A stretch of 54,958 bases of DNA from Acidobacteriota bacterium. Its GTDB lineage: Bacteria > Acidobacteriota > Thermoanaerobaculia > Thermoanaerobaculales > Sulfomarinibacteraceae. The DNA lies in NCBI GenBank assembly GCA_022340775.1, contig JAJDNH010000086.1, forward strand, positions 1-54,958. The letters run 5' to 3'. Below the pieces are notes generated by a model, which saw only the letters and a program-made list of their open reading frames with translations, ran no database searches and was not told the origin of the DNA. Below are positions 1-8,974 of the stretch, one piece after another. Positions within the stretch are counted from its first letter, which is position 1. The number at the start of each line of letters is the position of its first letter. The position numbers were made by a program, and so were the translations under genes.

Positions 1-154
1 GCAACACCAGGCAGGCAACGATGGAGAAGGTCAGCGCCCACAGCAGAGCCGGCCCGAAGCCAGCGCCCGCCGAGGCGCAGGTGGTCACGGTCCCCGGGCC
101 GATGAACGCGGCCGCAATGACCGACCAGAACACGACCGCCAGCAGCCGCCTCAC
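1..154 (-). CDS. Nramp-like divalent metal transporter, N-terminal fragment
   Basis: The gene runs off the left edge; only the first 51 codons are present, starting at a GTG (154-152). The translation is one hydrophobic segment containing FIGPGTVTT, then AGAGFGPALLWAL. The GPG turn followed by a Gly/Ala-rich GAGFG stretch and a second helix is the pattern I know from the first transmembrane helix of Nramp (NRAMP/MntH-type) Mn/Fe transporters, which carry metal ions into the cytoplasm with protons. Its start overlaps the TGA of hyuB by 4 bp (GTGA), so it is probably translationally coupled to it and is the last known gene of a leftward hyuA-hyuB-transporter operon. The family call rests on about 50 residues only. 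Confidence 0.6.
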   Translation of the reverse strand, partial: MRRLLAVVFWSVIAAAFIGPGTVTTCASAGAGFGPALLWALTFSIVACLVL

Positions 155-1707
155 AACCCGTCCTCCGGGGCGCCCCAGCCGCCGCCGCCCGGCGTCTCGA
201 GCAGCAGACGGTCGCCCGGTTCGACCTCGCAGCCGTCGACCGGCCCCAGCTCGACAACCTCGCCGGAAGCGCGGATCACCCGCTGTCGCCCGGTTGCCCC
301 GGGGGCGCCGCCGGCCATCCCGTAGGGAGCTACCGTACGGTGCTGAGAGAGCATCGACAGGCTCATCGACGCCAGGAATGAAAGCTCCCGTACCGCTCCG
401 TCGCCGCCGCGCCTTCTCCCGCGCCCGCCCGAGCCGCGCCGGATAGCGAACCGCTCCACGCGCACGGGGTATCGGTGCTCCACCACCTCCGGGTCGGTGA
501 TCCGGGTGTTGGTCATGTGGCTGTGGACCGCGTCCGCACCGGCCGCGTCCGCGGTGGCGCCGACACCACCACAAACGGTCTCGTAGTAGCCGAAGCGCTG
601 GTTTCCGAACAGCACGTTGTTCATTGTGCCCTGCGAGCAGGCGGCAAGCCCGAGCGCTTTGAGCAGGACGTCCACCAGCCGCTGGCTGGTCTCGACGTTG
701 CCACCGACGACGGCCGGCGCTTCTCGCGGGTCGGGCGGAAAGGGTGGGTCGAGCAGCCCCACCGGAATGACGAGCTCGACCGGTGCCAGCAGGCCCTCGT
801 TGAGCGGCAGCGGCGCCGCGACCAGGAGCCGGAGCACGTAGAGCACAACGCTGGTGACGATGGCCGGCGTCGCGTTGAGGTTGCCCGGGTGGACGTCGCC
901 GCTGCCCGAGAAATCGACACGGGCGTGGTCTCCCTCGACGCACACCTCGACGGCCAGCGGCGTGCCGTCGTCGAGCCTCTCCTCCGCCCGGTGAACACCC
1001 TCCGACAAGCGGGCGATGGCGGCGCGGGCGTGGTGCTCAGCGAGCTCCTCGACCGCCGCCATGAAATGGAGCACGGCGGCTGAGCCGTGGCTCTCCGCCA
1101 GCGCCGCAAGCGCAGCCGCCCCGTGCCGGTTGGCGGCGACGGCGGCGGCGAGATCGGCGAGGTTGTCACCCACCGCCCGCGACGGGTACGGCCCGCCACC
1201 GAGCAGCTCCTCAATCTCATCCCAGTACGGCTCGCCGGCCCGCACCAGCAGCCGTGGCGGGATCACCACGCCCTCTTCGGCCAGGCGTCTGGCGTTCGGG
1301 GGCATCGAGCCGGGTCGTGCGCCGCCGATCTCGGCGTGGTGGGCACGGCTCGCGACGTAGCCGAGGAGGCTGCCGCTGGCGAACACCGGCGTGATCACCG
1401 TAACGTCGGGCAGATGTGAGCCGCCGAAAGCAGGGTGGTTGGTGACCGCGACGTCACCCGGCCCGAGTGAGAGAGTCTCCGCCACCTGCCGCACGCACAA
1501 CCCGAGCGATCCAAGGTGGACTGGGATGTGCGGCGCGTTCACCACCAGGCGGCCTCGGGGATCCAGCAGCGCACAGGAGAAGTCGAGCCGCTCTTTCACG
1601 TTGGTGGAGAGCGCGGTCCGCCGCAGCATCTCCCCCATCTCGCGCGCGATCGCCGTGAAGCGGTTGACGAACAGCTCCAGCCGAACGGCCTCCGGGCGTT
1701 CAGCCAT
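151..1707 (-). CDS. hyuB: Hydantoinase B / oxoprolinase B family protein (HyuB)
   Basis: Predicted 518-residue subunit of an ATP-dependent hydantoinase/oxoprolinase-type enzyme, partner of the adjacent HyuA. Family-typical stretches are visible: STNVKERLDFSCALLD and HIPVHLGSL near the N-terminus, GDVAVTNHPAFGGSHLPDV, then ASRAHHAEIGG, and a glycine-rich C-terminal PGGGGWGAP. The open frame extends 50 codons further upstream, but that part lies inside hyuA. The ATG at 1707 gives the normal N-terminus and an 8-bp overlap with the hyuA stop. Substrate cannot be read from sequence: N-methylhydantoin, 5-oxoproline and ketone carboxylases all use this fold. Cytoplasmic. Confidence 0.9.
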   Translation of the reverse strand: MAERPEAVRLELFVNRFTAIAREMGEMLRRTALSTNVKERLDFSCALLDPRGRLVVNAPHIPVHLGSLGLCVRQVAETLSLGPGDVAVTNHPAFGGSHLPDVTVITPVFASGSLLGYVASRAHHAEIGGARPGSMPPNARRLAEEGVVIPPRLLVRAGEPYWDEIEELLGGGPYPSRAVGDNLADLAAAVAANRHGAAALAALAESHGSAAVLHFMAAVEELAEHHARAAIARLSEGVHRAEERLDDGTPLAVEVCVEGDHARVDFSGSGDVHPGNLNATPAIVTSVVLYVLRLLVAAPLPLNEGLLAPVELVIPVGLLDPPFPPDPREAPAVVGGNVETSQRLVDVLLKALGLAACSQGTMNNVLFGNQRFGYYETVCGGVGATADAAGADAVHSHMTNTRITDPEVVEHRYPVRVERFAIRRGSGGRGRRRGGDGAVRELSFLASMSLSMLSQHRTVAPYGMAGGAPGATGRQRVIRASGEVVELGPVDGCEVEPGDRLLLETPGGGGWGAPEDGL

Positions 1708-3913
1708 CCTCACCTCCCGTGCGAAGGACCAGGGCGCCCGAGGCGTCGACCCGCGCCCGCCATCCCGGCTCGACGACCGCGGCGCTGTGGCGCTCGAGCA
1801 CCAATGCCGGTCCGACAAACTCAACTCCGGGCGCGAGCTCGGCACGCTCGTGGACACCGATTTCTTGCCAGCAACCGGCCACGAAGCACCTGCGCAGACG
1901 GGCCGTGGCCGTCGCCGTTACCGGGGTTGGCACCATCGTGGAGAGCGGGTCGGGCCGTGAGGAGGCCACCACCCGCACCGACTCGAGCTCCACCTCGCGT
2001 TCCTCCGGCCGGTAACCGTAGAGCGACTCGTAGGCGCGGTGGAACGAGGTCGCCGGGGGCACCCCGGGATCGTGGTCGACCGCCAGCGCACTGTCTTGGC
2101 CGAGGAAACGCATGTTGAGAATCCGCCGACGCACGACGACCTCTTCGGCTGCCACGCCTTCGCCCGCCACCGCGGCAGACGCCTCCCGGGCAAGCTCGGA
2201 GAGCAGTCCGTCGAGTCCGTCCTGAACCGCGTCCAGTGGGCGCAGCACCTGGCGCTCGGAGAATCGCTCGACCACCGCCCGCCCCAGGCCGAGGGCGGAC
2301 AGCAGGCCGGCGTCGACCGGGACCACCACGGTCCTCATGCCGAGCAGCCGGGCCACCGCACAGGCGTGCTGGGCGCCGGCGCCGCCGAAGGCCACCAGCG
2401 CGTGGTCGGCCGGGTCGTAGCCTTGGCGCAGCGAGATGCGTCGAATCGCGTCCGCCATGCGCTCGTTGGCGATGTCCAAGAGGCCTTCGAGTACCGCCTC
2501 GAGGCCCGTATCCCCGACCGCGGCAACGAGCTCGTCCGCGGCGCGGCGGGCGGCGGCCGGGTCGATGGGAATCTCGAACCGGTCCGGGTTGAGTCTCCCC
2601 AGGAGGAGGTTGACGTCGGTGACGGTCAGTGGGCCGCCGGCACCGTAGCAGGCCGGTCCCGGGTCTGCTCCCGCACTCTCCGGCCCCACCAGCAGACGCC
2701 GCCCGTCGAACCGGCAGACCGAGCCGCCACCGGCCGCCACCGTTTCCACGGCCAGGGCCGGGGCGACCAGGTGGGCGTCGCCGACGTGGTGCTCGAACAA
2801 GTACTCGAAGTCGCCTTCGAAGCGCGCGACGTCGGTCGAGGTGCCGCCCATGTCGAAGCTGATGACACGGGTGAACCCAGACCGTTCCCCGGACCACGCC
2901 GCTCCCACGACGCCGCCCGCGGGACCCGACAGCAGGCTGTCCTTGGCTCGGTAGTCCCGGGCGCGCACCAGGCCCCCGGCGCTGGTCATCACGTGCAGGG
3001 TACCGACGCCGCCGAGCGCCTCGGAGACCCGCGCCAGGTAGCCGGAGATGACCGGTGCCAGGGTGGCGTCGACAACCGCGGTCTCGGCACGCGGCACGAG
3101 CCGGATGAACGGCGCCAGCCGCGCGGACGAGGAGACGTGGGCGAAGCCGATCTCGTACAGGAGGTCGCTGACCGCCCGCTCATGCGCGGGGTTGCGGTAG
3201 GCGTGCATCAGCGCGACAGCGGCGCACGAGATGCCGCGCTCCAGCAGCTTCTCGGCGGCCGTCCGCAGCGCTTCAAGATCGGGCGCTCTGAGCACGCCAC
3301 CTTCCGCGGAGAGCCGTTCGTCGACCTCGACCACGGCGGCGAACAGCGGCGCCGGCTTGTCGACGGCCAAGGCGAACAGGTCCGGCCGCTGCTGGGTGCC
3401 GATGAGCAGGAGATCACCGAAGCCGGCGGTGATGAACAGAGCAACCGGCGCCCCTCGCCGCTGGAGCAGTGCGTTGGTGCCGCGGGTGGTGGCCAGACGC
3501 ATCGCCATCGGCGGCAGAGGCCGTCCGCACGGGGTGCGGGTCAGCAGCCGGGCGCCGAGCACCGGCGCCTCCTCGTTCGAGCGCAGCTCGAACCCGCGGC
3601 CCACGGCCGTGCCTCGCGGCGCGTCCGCCGTCAGCGCGATCGTGCCGCTGTCCGCGTCCCAGCCGGCCACCGGCACACCCACCGTACGATCACCGACCAG
3701 CGAAAAGACACAGCCGGCGAAGAAGTCGTGGGGGAGCTCCCAACGTGCATCGACCTCGACTGCCCGTGCATTTGCCGGGCCCGCAATCCGCCCGCGCAGG
3801 GCGCTCGAGGACAGCACCTTGGCGCGGTGGAGGTGGCCGTCCGGGTCAATCCCGAGGCAGTCGGTGAACGTCCCTCCCGTGTCCACCCACACCCGCCACC
3901 GTGGCGCCGTCAC
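1700..3913 (-). CDS. hyuA: Hydantoinase A / oxoprolinase A family protein (HyuA)
   Basis: Predicted 737-residue ATP-binding subunit that activates the cyclic amide or ketone substrate for HyuB. The N-terminus carries the family nucleotide-binding motif VDTGGTFTDC at residues 10-19. The centre has SLLSGPAGGVVGAAW and SFDMGGTSTDV, both hallmarks of HyuA proteins. The frame is open to 3982, but the GTG at 3913 puts the DTGGTFTD motif at the usual distance from the start and is preceded by AAGGA at a workable spacing. Overlapping junctions with hyuB suggest stoichiometric production. Upstream is the divergent CDF-like gene. Specific substrate unknown. Confidence 0.9.
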   Translation of the reverse strand: MTAPRWRVWVDTGGTFTDCLGIDPDGHLHRAKVLSSSALRGRIAGPANARAVEVDARWELPHDFFAGCVFSLVGDRTVGVPVAGWDADSGTIALTADAPRGTAVGRGFELRSNEEAPVLGARLLTRTPCGRPLPPMAMRLATTRGTNALLQRRGAPVALFITAGFGDLLLIGTQQRPDLFALAVDKPAPLFAAVVEVDERLSAEGGVLRAPDLEALRTAAEKLLERGISCAAVALMHAYRNPAHERAVSDLLYEIGFAHVSSSARLAPFIRLVPRAETAVVDATLAPVISGYLARVSEALGGVGTLHVMTSAGGLVRARDYRAKDSLLSGPAGGVVGAAWSGERSGFTRVISFDMGGTSTDVARFEGDFEYLFEHHVGDAHLVAPALAVETVAAGGGSVCRFDGRRLLVGPESAGADPGPACYGAGGPLTVTDVNLLLGRLNPDRFEIPIDPAAARRAADELVAAVGDTGLEAVLEGLLDIANERMADAIRRISLRQGYDPADHALVAFGGAGAQHACAVARLLGMRTVVVPVDAGLLSALGLGRAVVERFSERQVLRPLDAVQDGLDGLLSELAREASAAVAGEGVAAEEVVVRRRILNMRFLGQDSALAVDHDPGVPPATSFHRAYESLYGYRPEEREVELESVRVVASSRPDPLSTMVPTPVTATATARLRRCFVAGCWQEIGVHERAELAPGVEFVGPALVLERHSAAVVEPGWRARVDASGALVLRTGGEDG

Positions 3914-4066
3914 GCGTCCGTCCTTCGCGGTCGGCCTGCGGGCCGGGCCTGTTCGACCCTGTATGTGCCCATGTCGCCGCAACTATACACGCGGCGCGTG
4001 GCCCAATCCGCGTTGCGACGGACTATCATGTGCGTTCAAGGAGCCGACCGACGGAGGGCATCCACG

Positions 4067-4696
4067 ATGACAAAGACCTCGCTCCCGCTGGAGAGCCGCT
4101 GGATGCGCATCGCGCACCGGCTGGTGGTGGCAACAATGGCGTACAACGCCATCGAGGCTGGGGTGGCGCTGGCCTCCGGAATCGTCGCTCACAGCATCGC
4201 CCTGGTGGGTTTCGGCCTCGACAGCGTCATCGAGCTCGCTGCAGCGGCGGTTCTGCTGTGGCGGCTGCGTCTGGAGCGAGCCGGGGCCGACGAGGAGACG
4301 GTCGCCCAACGGGAGCGCTGGGTCCATCTCTTCGTCGGCGTCACCTTCCTGCTCCTGGCCGCCTACGTCGGCTTCGAGGCGATCTGGACCCTGAGGAACC
4401 ACGAGGCCGCCGCCGAGAGCATCGTCGGGATCATCCTCGCCGCCGCGTCGCTCGTCCTCATGCCGCTGATCGCATGGGGCAAGCTGCGCGCGGCAACCGA
4501 GATCGGAAGCGGCGCGCTGCGCGCAGAAGCCAAGGAGACCCTGGCCTGCTCTTACCTGTCGTTCACGCTCCTCCTGGGGCTGGTGTGCAACGCAGCCGCA
4601 GGGTGGTGGTGGGCCGACCCACTGGCCGCTCTACTGATGGTGCCGTGGCTGGTCCGCGAGGGCATCGAAGGGATTCGCGGCGAGGACGACGAGTGA
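4067..4696 (+). CDS. CDF-like cation transporter family membrane protein
   Basis: Predicted 209-residue protein with about six hydrophobic helices and little else. The second helix region HSIALVGFGLDSVIELAAA has the spacing of the CDF (cation diffusion facilitator) helix-2 metal site, and WWWADPLAALLMVPWLV near the end is typical of helix 6. The helix-5 site, HxxxD in zinc exporters, reads AEAKETLACSYLS here, so the canonical tetrahedral zinc site is incomplete and there is no cytoplasmic C-terminal domain. It may be a divergent transporter with another substrate. The ATG at 4067 follows GGAGGG at 4052-4057. The same frame is open antisense through hyuA, which is not coding. Confidence 0.7.
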   Translation: MTKTSLPLESRWMRIAHRLVVATMAYNAIEAGVALASGIVAHSIALVGFGLDSVIELAAAAVLLWRLRLERAGADEETVAQRERWVHLFVGVTFLLLAAYVGFEAIWTLRNHEAAAESIVGIILAAASLVLMPLIAWGKLRAATEIGSGALRAEAKETLACSYLSFTLLLGLVCNAAAGWWWADPLAALLMVPWLVREGIEGIRGEDDE

Positions 4697-4759
4697 CGTC
4701 TTCGCGCCCCGCCACCTTGGCGCCTTCGCGATCTCTCCCTCTCCGAGAGTGCACGAAGC

Positions 4760-5425
4760 TCAGGTGGTGAGGAGCTCCGAGGTTGTAATCTCGACCCCGT
4801 TCTCCAAGAGGTCCCGCCGCACGCGTTGGTCCGATTCGGGGTCCACCGCACGGGTCAGGTCCCACGGCACGATGGTTCGAAAGCCGGCGGCACGGGCATC
4901 TTCGGCGCTCCACCTGACGCAGAAGTCGCGGGCCAGGCCGGCAATCACAACCTGGTCCATCCCGAGCTCGAAGAGCAGACCGGCAAGCCCGGTCGGCGGC
5001 CGCCGGCCGTGCTTGTCCCAGTTGTTCCGGAACCCCGAGTAGGAGTCGACCTCCGGATCGGTTCCCTTGCGGACAACGGCCGACACCGTGCCCCACGGGA
5101 GGGCCTCGTGCAGAGCCGCGCCAGGCGTCTGCTGCACGCAGTGATCGGGCCACAGGATCTGCTCCCTGCCCCACAGGTCGATCACGTCGAATGGGCTCCG
5201 GCCCGGGTGGCTCGAGGCGAACGAGATGTGGCCCGGCGGATGCCAGTCCTGGGTCGCGATGACACGGCCGAAAAGCCCGCTGGTCATGAGGCGTCCGATA
5301 GGTTCGATGAGCAGATCCGCCTCGTCCACCGCCAGAGCGCCCCCCGGCATGAAGTCCGGCTGCATGTCCACGACCAACAACGCGGCACGTTCGCGGTCCA
5401 CGGTGACCTTCGATCGATCTCTCAT
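4760..5425 (-). CDS. pncA: Nicotinamidase (PncA-type cysteine hydrolase)
   Basis: Predicted 221-residue amidase that hydrolyses nicotinamide to nicotinate and ammonia in NAD recycling. The isochorismatase-fold triad is present: Asp20 (VVDMQPDF), Lys120 (VRKGTD) and Cys169 (ARDFCV). The metal site Asp60-His62-His66 is in QDWHPPGH, which separates true nicotinamidases from other family members. Length fits PncA. The ATG at 5425 is preceded by GGAGG at normal spacing on the minus strand. It converges on the CDF-like gene with about 60 bp between stops. Single-gene unit as far as can be seen. Confidence 0.9.
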   Translation of the reverse strand: MRDRSKVTVDRERAALLVVDMQPDFMPGGALAVDEADLLIEPIGRLMTSGLFGRVIATQDWHPPGHISFASSHPGRSPFDVIDLWGREQILWPDHCVQQTPGAALHEALPWGTVSAVVRKGTDPEVDSYSGFRNNWDKHGRRPPTGLAGLLFELGMDQVVIAGLARDFCVRWSAEDARAAGFRTIVPWDLTRAVDPESDQRVRRDLLENGVEITTSELLTT

Positions 5426-5608
5426 CCTGTCGCCTCCAGGCTCGGCGCGGACCCACCTTTCTTACAACACGTCCCTGGCGTAGAGCAATCCGGCCAGCTC
5501 GTCGCGCCCGGACATGGTTCCCTTCAGTCCGTGCAGTCCAGCCCCCTGTATTTCACCACGTCTGGAAACCTGCGGCGGCCCAGGCGGGCCCCTTCCCTCA
5601 GTTTCACT

Positions 5609-5637
5609 TTGCGCTCGGACGCCGCACCGTGTCTAAT
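5609..5637 (+). promoter_or_regulatory. Candidate sigma70-type promoter for the two-component genes
   Basis: TTGCGC (5609-5614) and TCTAAT (5632-5637) are separated by exactly 17 bp. The -10 matches TATAAT at 5 of 6 positions; the -35 is weak (3 of 6). A start near 5644 would give a leader of about 47 nt ending in AGGAGG before the regulator GTG. No CusR-like palindrome is seen in this gap. Confidence 0.4.
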
Positions 5638-5690
5638 AGAGCCACGGCCCGGTGGCAAGATGGCGCGGGGCCGTCGGTAGGAGGCCGGAC

Positions 5691-6365
5691 GTGCGCATCC
5701 TCGTGGTCGAGGACGACTCCCACATCGCCGACTTCCTCGAGCGCGGGTTGAGCGAGAACGGCTACGCGGTCGACGTGGCCAACTCGGCAGAGACTGCGCT
5801 GGAGCTCGTGAGTGAGGGTGTGCATGACGCGCTGATCGTGGACCTCATGCTGCCCCGCATGGACGGCCTGACCTTCATCGAGCGCTGCCGCGGGCAGGGC
5901 GTGGGAGCGCCGGTCCTGATCCTGTCGGCGCTGCGGTCGGTGGAGGATCGGGTCCGCGGGCTGCACCTCGGCGGCGACGACTACCTGACCAAGCCGTTTG
6001 CGCTCGCCGAGCTGCTCGCCCGGCTGCACGCCCTGCTGCGACGGGCGACACCACCACTGGCCGAGAGCTCGCGTCTGCAGGCGGCGGACCTCGAGCTCGA
6101 TCTCCTGCGGCGCGAGGTACGCCGAGGCGGACGGGCCATCGAGCTTTCGCCGCGCGAGTTCGCGATTCTCGAGTACCTGTGCCGCAACGCGGGCCGCGTC
6201 CTGACCCGGACCATGATCCTGGACCATGTCTGGCACACCCGCTTCGATCCCCAGACCAACGTCGTGGACGTCTACATCCACCGTCTCCGCGACAAGGTCG
6301 ACCAGGGGTTCTCGCGCCAGCTCATCCGCACCATCCGTGGAGTCGGCTATGTCCTCGAGACGTAG
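5691..6365 (+). CDS. OmpR-family response regulator, CusR/CopR-like
   Basis: Predicted 224-residue transcription factor. The receiver domain (about 1-115) has the acidic pair Asp8-Asp9, phospho-acceptor Asp51 (IVDLMLPRMDG) and Lys101 (TKPF). The C-terminal winged helix (about 130-224) ends LIRTIRGVGYVLET. The linker stretch DYLTKPFALAELLARLHALL and the domain ending resemble the heavy-metal regulators CusR/CopR more than general OmpR proteins (my recollection of the family). Start is GTG 5691 with AGGAGG at 5679-5684. It overlaps the downstream kinase by 17 bp. A CusR-type palindrome downstream of the kinase is its likely operator. Confidence 0.9.
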   Translation: MRILVVEDDSHIADFLERGLSENGYAVDVANSAETALELVSEGVHDALIVDLMLPRMDGLTFIERCRGQGVGAPVLILSALRSVEDRVRGLHLGGDDYLTKPFALAELLARLHALLRRATPPLAESSRLQAADLELDLLRREVRRGGRAIELSPREFAILEYLCRNAGRVLTRTMILDHVWHTRFDPQTNVVDVYIHRLRDKVDQGFSRQLIRTIRGVGYVLET

Positions 6366-7767
6366 CCGTACGGCCGCTTGGCGGCTGTCGGCTGTCAGCG
6401 CGGCGGCGTTCGCCGTCGGTACCGCGGTGGCGTTCGCGGGCGCGTACGTTGCCCTCTCGCGGTCGATCCTGCACCGCGGCGACGCCTGGCTCAGCGGCGA
6501 GGCGCACTCGGTCGCCCAGATGGTCGCCACGAGCCCGCCCGCAGAGGCCAGGAAGGAGTTGGAGGACGAGGTCCGAGAGCTCGCGCAGGTCGCGCTGCCG
6601 CCGGACCGTGGTGCCGCAAGGGCCGAGGAATCCCCGGTCCTGTTCTTCATCGTGCTGGATGCCGACGGCAGGGTGTGGGCCGAGGAGTCGATCGGCGGCG
6701 CGGCCGCGGGGGTCCAGGTCGCCCGCAACGTCGGTCGCTACGCCGCCACTCCAACCTGGGAGCGGCTGCCCGGGCGCGAGTATCCGGTGCGGGTGGTTGC
6801 CGACCGGCTGGGGGATGGGCGTGTAGTGGTCGTCGGCGTCACGCCGAGCGCCGACCTCGAGCTTCTCGAGAGCACCCGCGAGCTGTTCCTTCAAGTGTGG
6901 GCGGCCATGGTCCTGCTCGGCTTCGCGGTCTCCTGGGTCGGGATCCGGCGCGTCCTGTCTCGGGTCGACAGGCTGGCCCAGGCCGCGGCCGGGATCACCG
7001 CCGCCAGCCTCGACCGGCGTTTGGACGACCCCGGGCGCCGTGATGAGATCTCCAACCTCACCAACACCTTCAACGCCATGCTCGACCGCATCCAGGCCGC
7101 GGTCGGGCAAGTCCGCACGATGGCGGACTCTCTTGCCCACGACCTGCGAAGCCCCGTCACCTCGCTCCGGGGGTCACTGGAGGGCGCGCTGACGGCGCCG
7201 GACGAGGCAGCTCGGCTGGAGGGCCTGGCTGCCGCCATCGACGAGGTCGACCGCCTGGCCACCCTGATCGACTCGGCCCTCGAGACCGCCGAGGCCGAGG
7301 CCGGTGCACTCCACATGGCCCGCAGCCGGCTCGATCTTGCCGACCTCGCTGCCGCCCTCACCGACCTCTTCCTGCCGGCGGCGGCCGAGCGCGGCATCGC
7401 GCTCGAGCTACGGGCGCCGGCGCCGGTGCCTGTGGACGGCGATCCCAACCTCCTGCGGCGCCTCCTGATGAACCTGCTCGACAACGCTACCACCCACCTG
7501 GCACGCGGGTGCAAGGTGACGGTCTCCGTCACCGCTGAGAACGACCACGCCCTGATCGAGGTTTCCGACAACGGTCCCGGCTTCCCCCCAGAGGTCAGGG
7601 CGCGAGCCTTCGAGCGCCTGGTTCACGGCCCCGATTCGCCTGGCAAGGGACTCGGCCTATCGATCGTGCACGCGGTCGCCATCGCCCACGGCGGCACCGT
7701 GAGGCTCGAGCACCCCGGATCCGGCGGCAGCCGTATCAGAGTCATCCTCCCTGCCTCGACCGACTGA
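6349..7767 (+). CDS. Membrane sensor histidine kinase, partner of the CusR-like regulator
   Basis: Predicted 472-residue inner-membrane kinase. There are two hydrophobic segments (about 12-35 and 180-205) bracketing a periplasmic domain of roughly 140 residues. A HAMP-like linker follows, then a dimerisation helix with His264 in MADSLAHDLRSP. The ATPase domain has an N box (NLLDNATTH), G1 (SDNGPGF) and G2 (GKGLGLS). Start is ATG 6349 inside the regulator gene, out of frame, so translation is probably coupled. No recognisable ligand domain lies between the helices, so the stimulus is not readable. CusS-like metal sensing is suggested only by the regulator and its neighbours. Confidence 0.88.
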   Translation: MSSRRSRTAAWRLSAVSAAAFAVGTAVAFAGAYVALSRSILHRGDAWLSGEAHSVAQMVATSPPAEARKELEDEVRELAQVALPPDRGAARAEESPVLFFIVLDADGRVWAEESIGGAAAGVQVARNVGRYAATPTWERLPGREYPVRVVADRLGDGRVVVVGVTPSADLELLESTRELFLQVWAAMVLLGFAVSWVGIRRVLSRVDRLAQAAAGITAASLDRRLDDPGRRDEISNLTNTFNAMLDRIQAAVGQVRTMADSLAHDLRSPVTSLRGSLEGALTAPDEAARLEGLAAAIDEVDRLATLIDSALETAEAEAGALHMARSRLDLADLAAALTDLFLPAAAERGIALELRAPAPVPVDGDPNLLRRLLMNLLDNATTHLARGCKVTVSVTAENDHALIEVSDNGPGFPPEVRARAFERLVHGPDSPGKGLGLSIVHAVAIAHGGTVRLEHPGSGGSRIRVILPASTD

Positions 7768-7801
7768 CCCGCCCCCCGGAGGACCGGGAGCCCGGACTTT
7801 G

Positions 7802-7817
7802 ATGACAGAACTGTCAT
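7802..7817. promoter_or_regulatory. CusR/CopR-type operator palindrome
   Basis: ATGACAG-AA-CTGTCAT is a perfect 7+7 inverted repeat with a 2-bp centre. The E. coli CusR box is ATGACAA-NN-TTGTCAT, so this differs by one symmetric base pair. It lies 35 bp after the kinase stop and 45 bp before the glycosyltransferase ATG. CATTAA at 7833-7838 is a possible weak -10. This placement makes it the likely control point of the long efflux/envelope operon downstream. Confidence 0.6.
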
Positions 7818-7861
7818 AAAGCCGCCACGCGGCATTAACAAACCAACTCCAGACTGGATCC

Positions 7862-8974
7862 ATGAGTGGCCCGTTGTCGGCCGGTATCACGGTTGTCCAC
7901 ATCACCTCCGAGCGGGGATGGCGGGGCGGCGAGCGCCAGGTCTTCCTGCTCATGCGCGAGCTCGTACCACTCGGGATCTCACAGACGCTGGTGGCGCCAG
8001 CGGGGTCGCCGCTGGCCGGGCGCGCGGCCCGCGCCGGCTTCACCATGACCCCGCTGCATCCGAAGGCGACGCTCCATCCGGCAAACCTCCTGATCCTCCG
8101 TCGTTGCCTCAAGACAGGTCCCCCACCCATCCTCCACGCACACAGCTCGCCCGCACTCACTCTGGCGGCCGTGGCCCGGCGTTTGGGAAAGATCAGGGGC
8201 ATCGTCTACACGCGCCGCACCGCATTCCGGGTTCGGCGCGCGCGCAAGTACCGTACGGCGGCCGATGTTTACGTCGCGGTCTCGGCAACCGCCGAAAGGT
8301 GTCTGCTCGACGCCGGGACCCCAGTCCAGCGGTTGCGATGCATCCTCGACGCGGTCGACCCAGAGCACGTCCGTTTGACCTCGGCGTCGGGAGTCATCGA
8401 CTCCGTCACCTCCGCCGGACCGACGGTTCTCAGCGTCGGCCACCTGAGCCCCGAGAAGGGGCACCGGGTGCTTCTCGAAGCGTGGCCATCGATCCTCGAG
8501 CGGGTTCCCGAGGCCCGACTGCTGATCGCCGGCGAAGGCCCCGAGTGGTCGGACCTGCTGGGAATGATCCACGCCCTCGACCTCGCGTCCTCCGTCCGCC
8601 TCCTCGGCTTTCGGGAGCCGATCGGCGACCTGCTCGTGAACGCGGACGTGTTCGTGATGCCTTCATTGGAAGAAGGTCTCGGCTCCGCCGCCCTGGAGGC
8701 GATGCAGATGTCGCTGCCAGTTGTGGCCAGCCGAGCCGGCGGCCTCACCGAGGCCGTCGTCGACGGTAGGACAGGCTTGCTGGTGCCGCCCGGCGAGCCG
8801 GGTCCCCTGGCGGAAGCCGTGGTCCGCCTGCTCAAGAACCGCGACGAGCGCGCCAGGATGGGCGAGGCAGCCCGCCTGCGCGCCCGCGCAGTCTTCTCGG
8901 GAGAACGCATGGCGGCCGACTACCTCCGCATCTATCGGGAGCTCGCGGAGGTCGACCGAGGAGACCTGTCATGA
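7862..8974 (+). CDS. GT4-family glycosyltransferase
   Basis: Predicted 370-residue GT-B fold enzyme that transfers a sugar from a nucleotide-sugar donor. The N-terminal half opens with ITVVHITSERGWRGGERQ, typical of GT4 proteins acting on lipid or polysaccharide acceptors. The C-terminal domain has VLSVGHLSPEKGH, LLIAGEGPEW and the EX7E motif in PSLEEGLGSAALEAM. There is no signal peptide or helix, so it is cytoplasmic or peripheral. The start has no convincing Shine-Dalgarno. It overlaps the PAP2 gene by 4 bp (ATGA). Its acceptor is unknown; the neighbours suggest an envelope lipid or exported glycoconjugate. Confidence 0.88.
   Translation: MSGPLSAGITVVHITSERGWRGGERQVFLLMRELVPLGISQTLVAPAGSPLAGRAARAGFTMTPLHPKATLHPANLLILRRCLKTGPPPILHAHSSPALTLAAVARRLGKIRGIVYTRRTAFRVRRARKYRTAADVYVAVSATAERCLLDAGTPVQRLRCILDAVDPEHVRLTSASGVIDSVTSAGPTVLSVGHLSPEKGHRVLLEAWPSILERVPEARLLIAGEGPEWSDLLGMIHALDLASSVRLLGFREPIGDLLVNADVFVMPSLEEGLGSAALEAMQMSLPVVASRAGGLTEAVVDGRTGLLVPPGEPGPLAEAVVRLLKNRDERARMGEAARLRARAVFSGERMAADYLRIYRELAEVDRGDLS

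Noticed and set aside
2039-4066. Very long open frame on the plus strand through hyuA
   Set aside because: Antisense shadow of a clear HyuA protein in high-GC DNA; only the last 209 codons (from 4067) look like a real membrane protein.
4697-4759. Rho-independent terminator between the CDF-like and pncA genes
   Set aside because: Only a weak CTCT/AGAG hairpin and no T-run on either strand.
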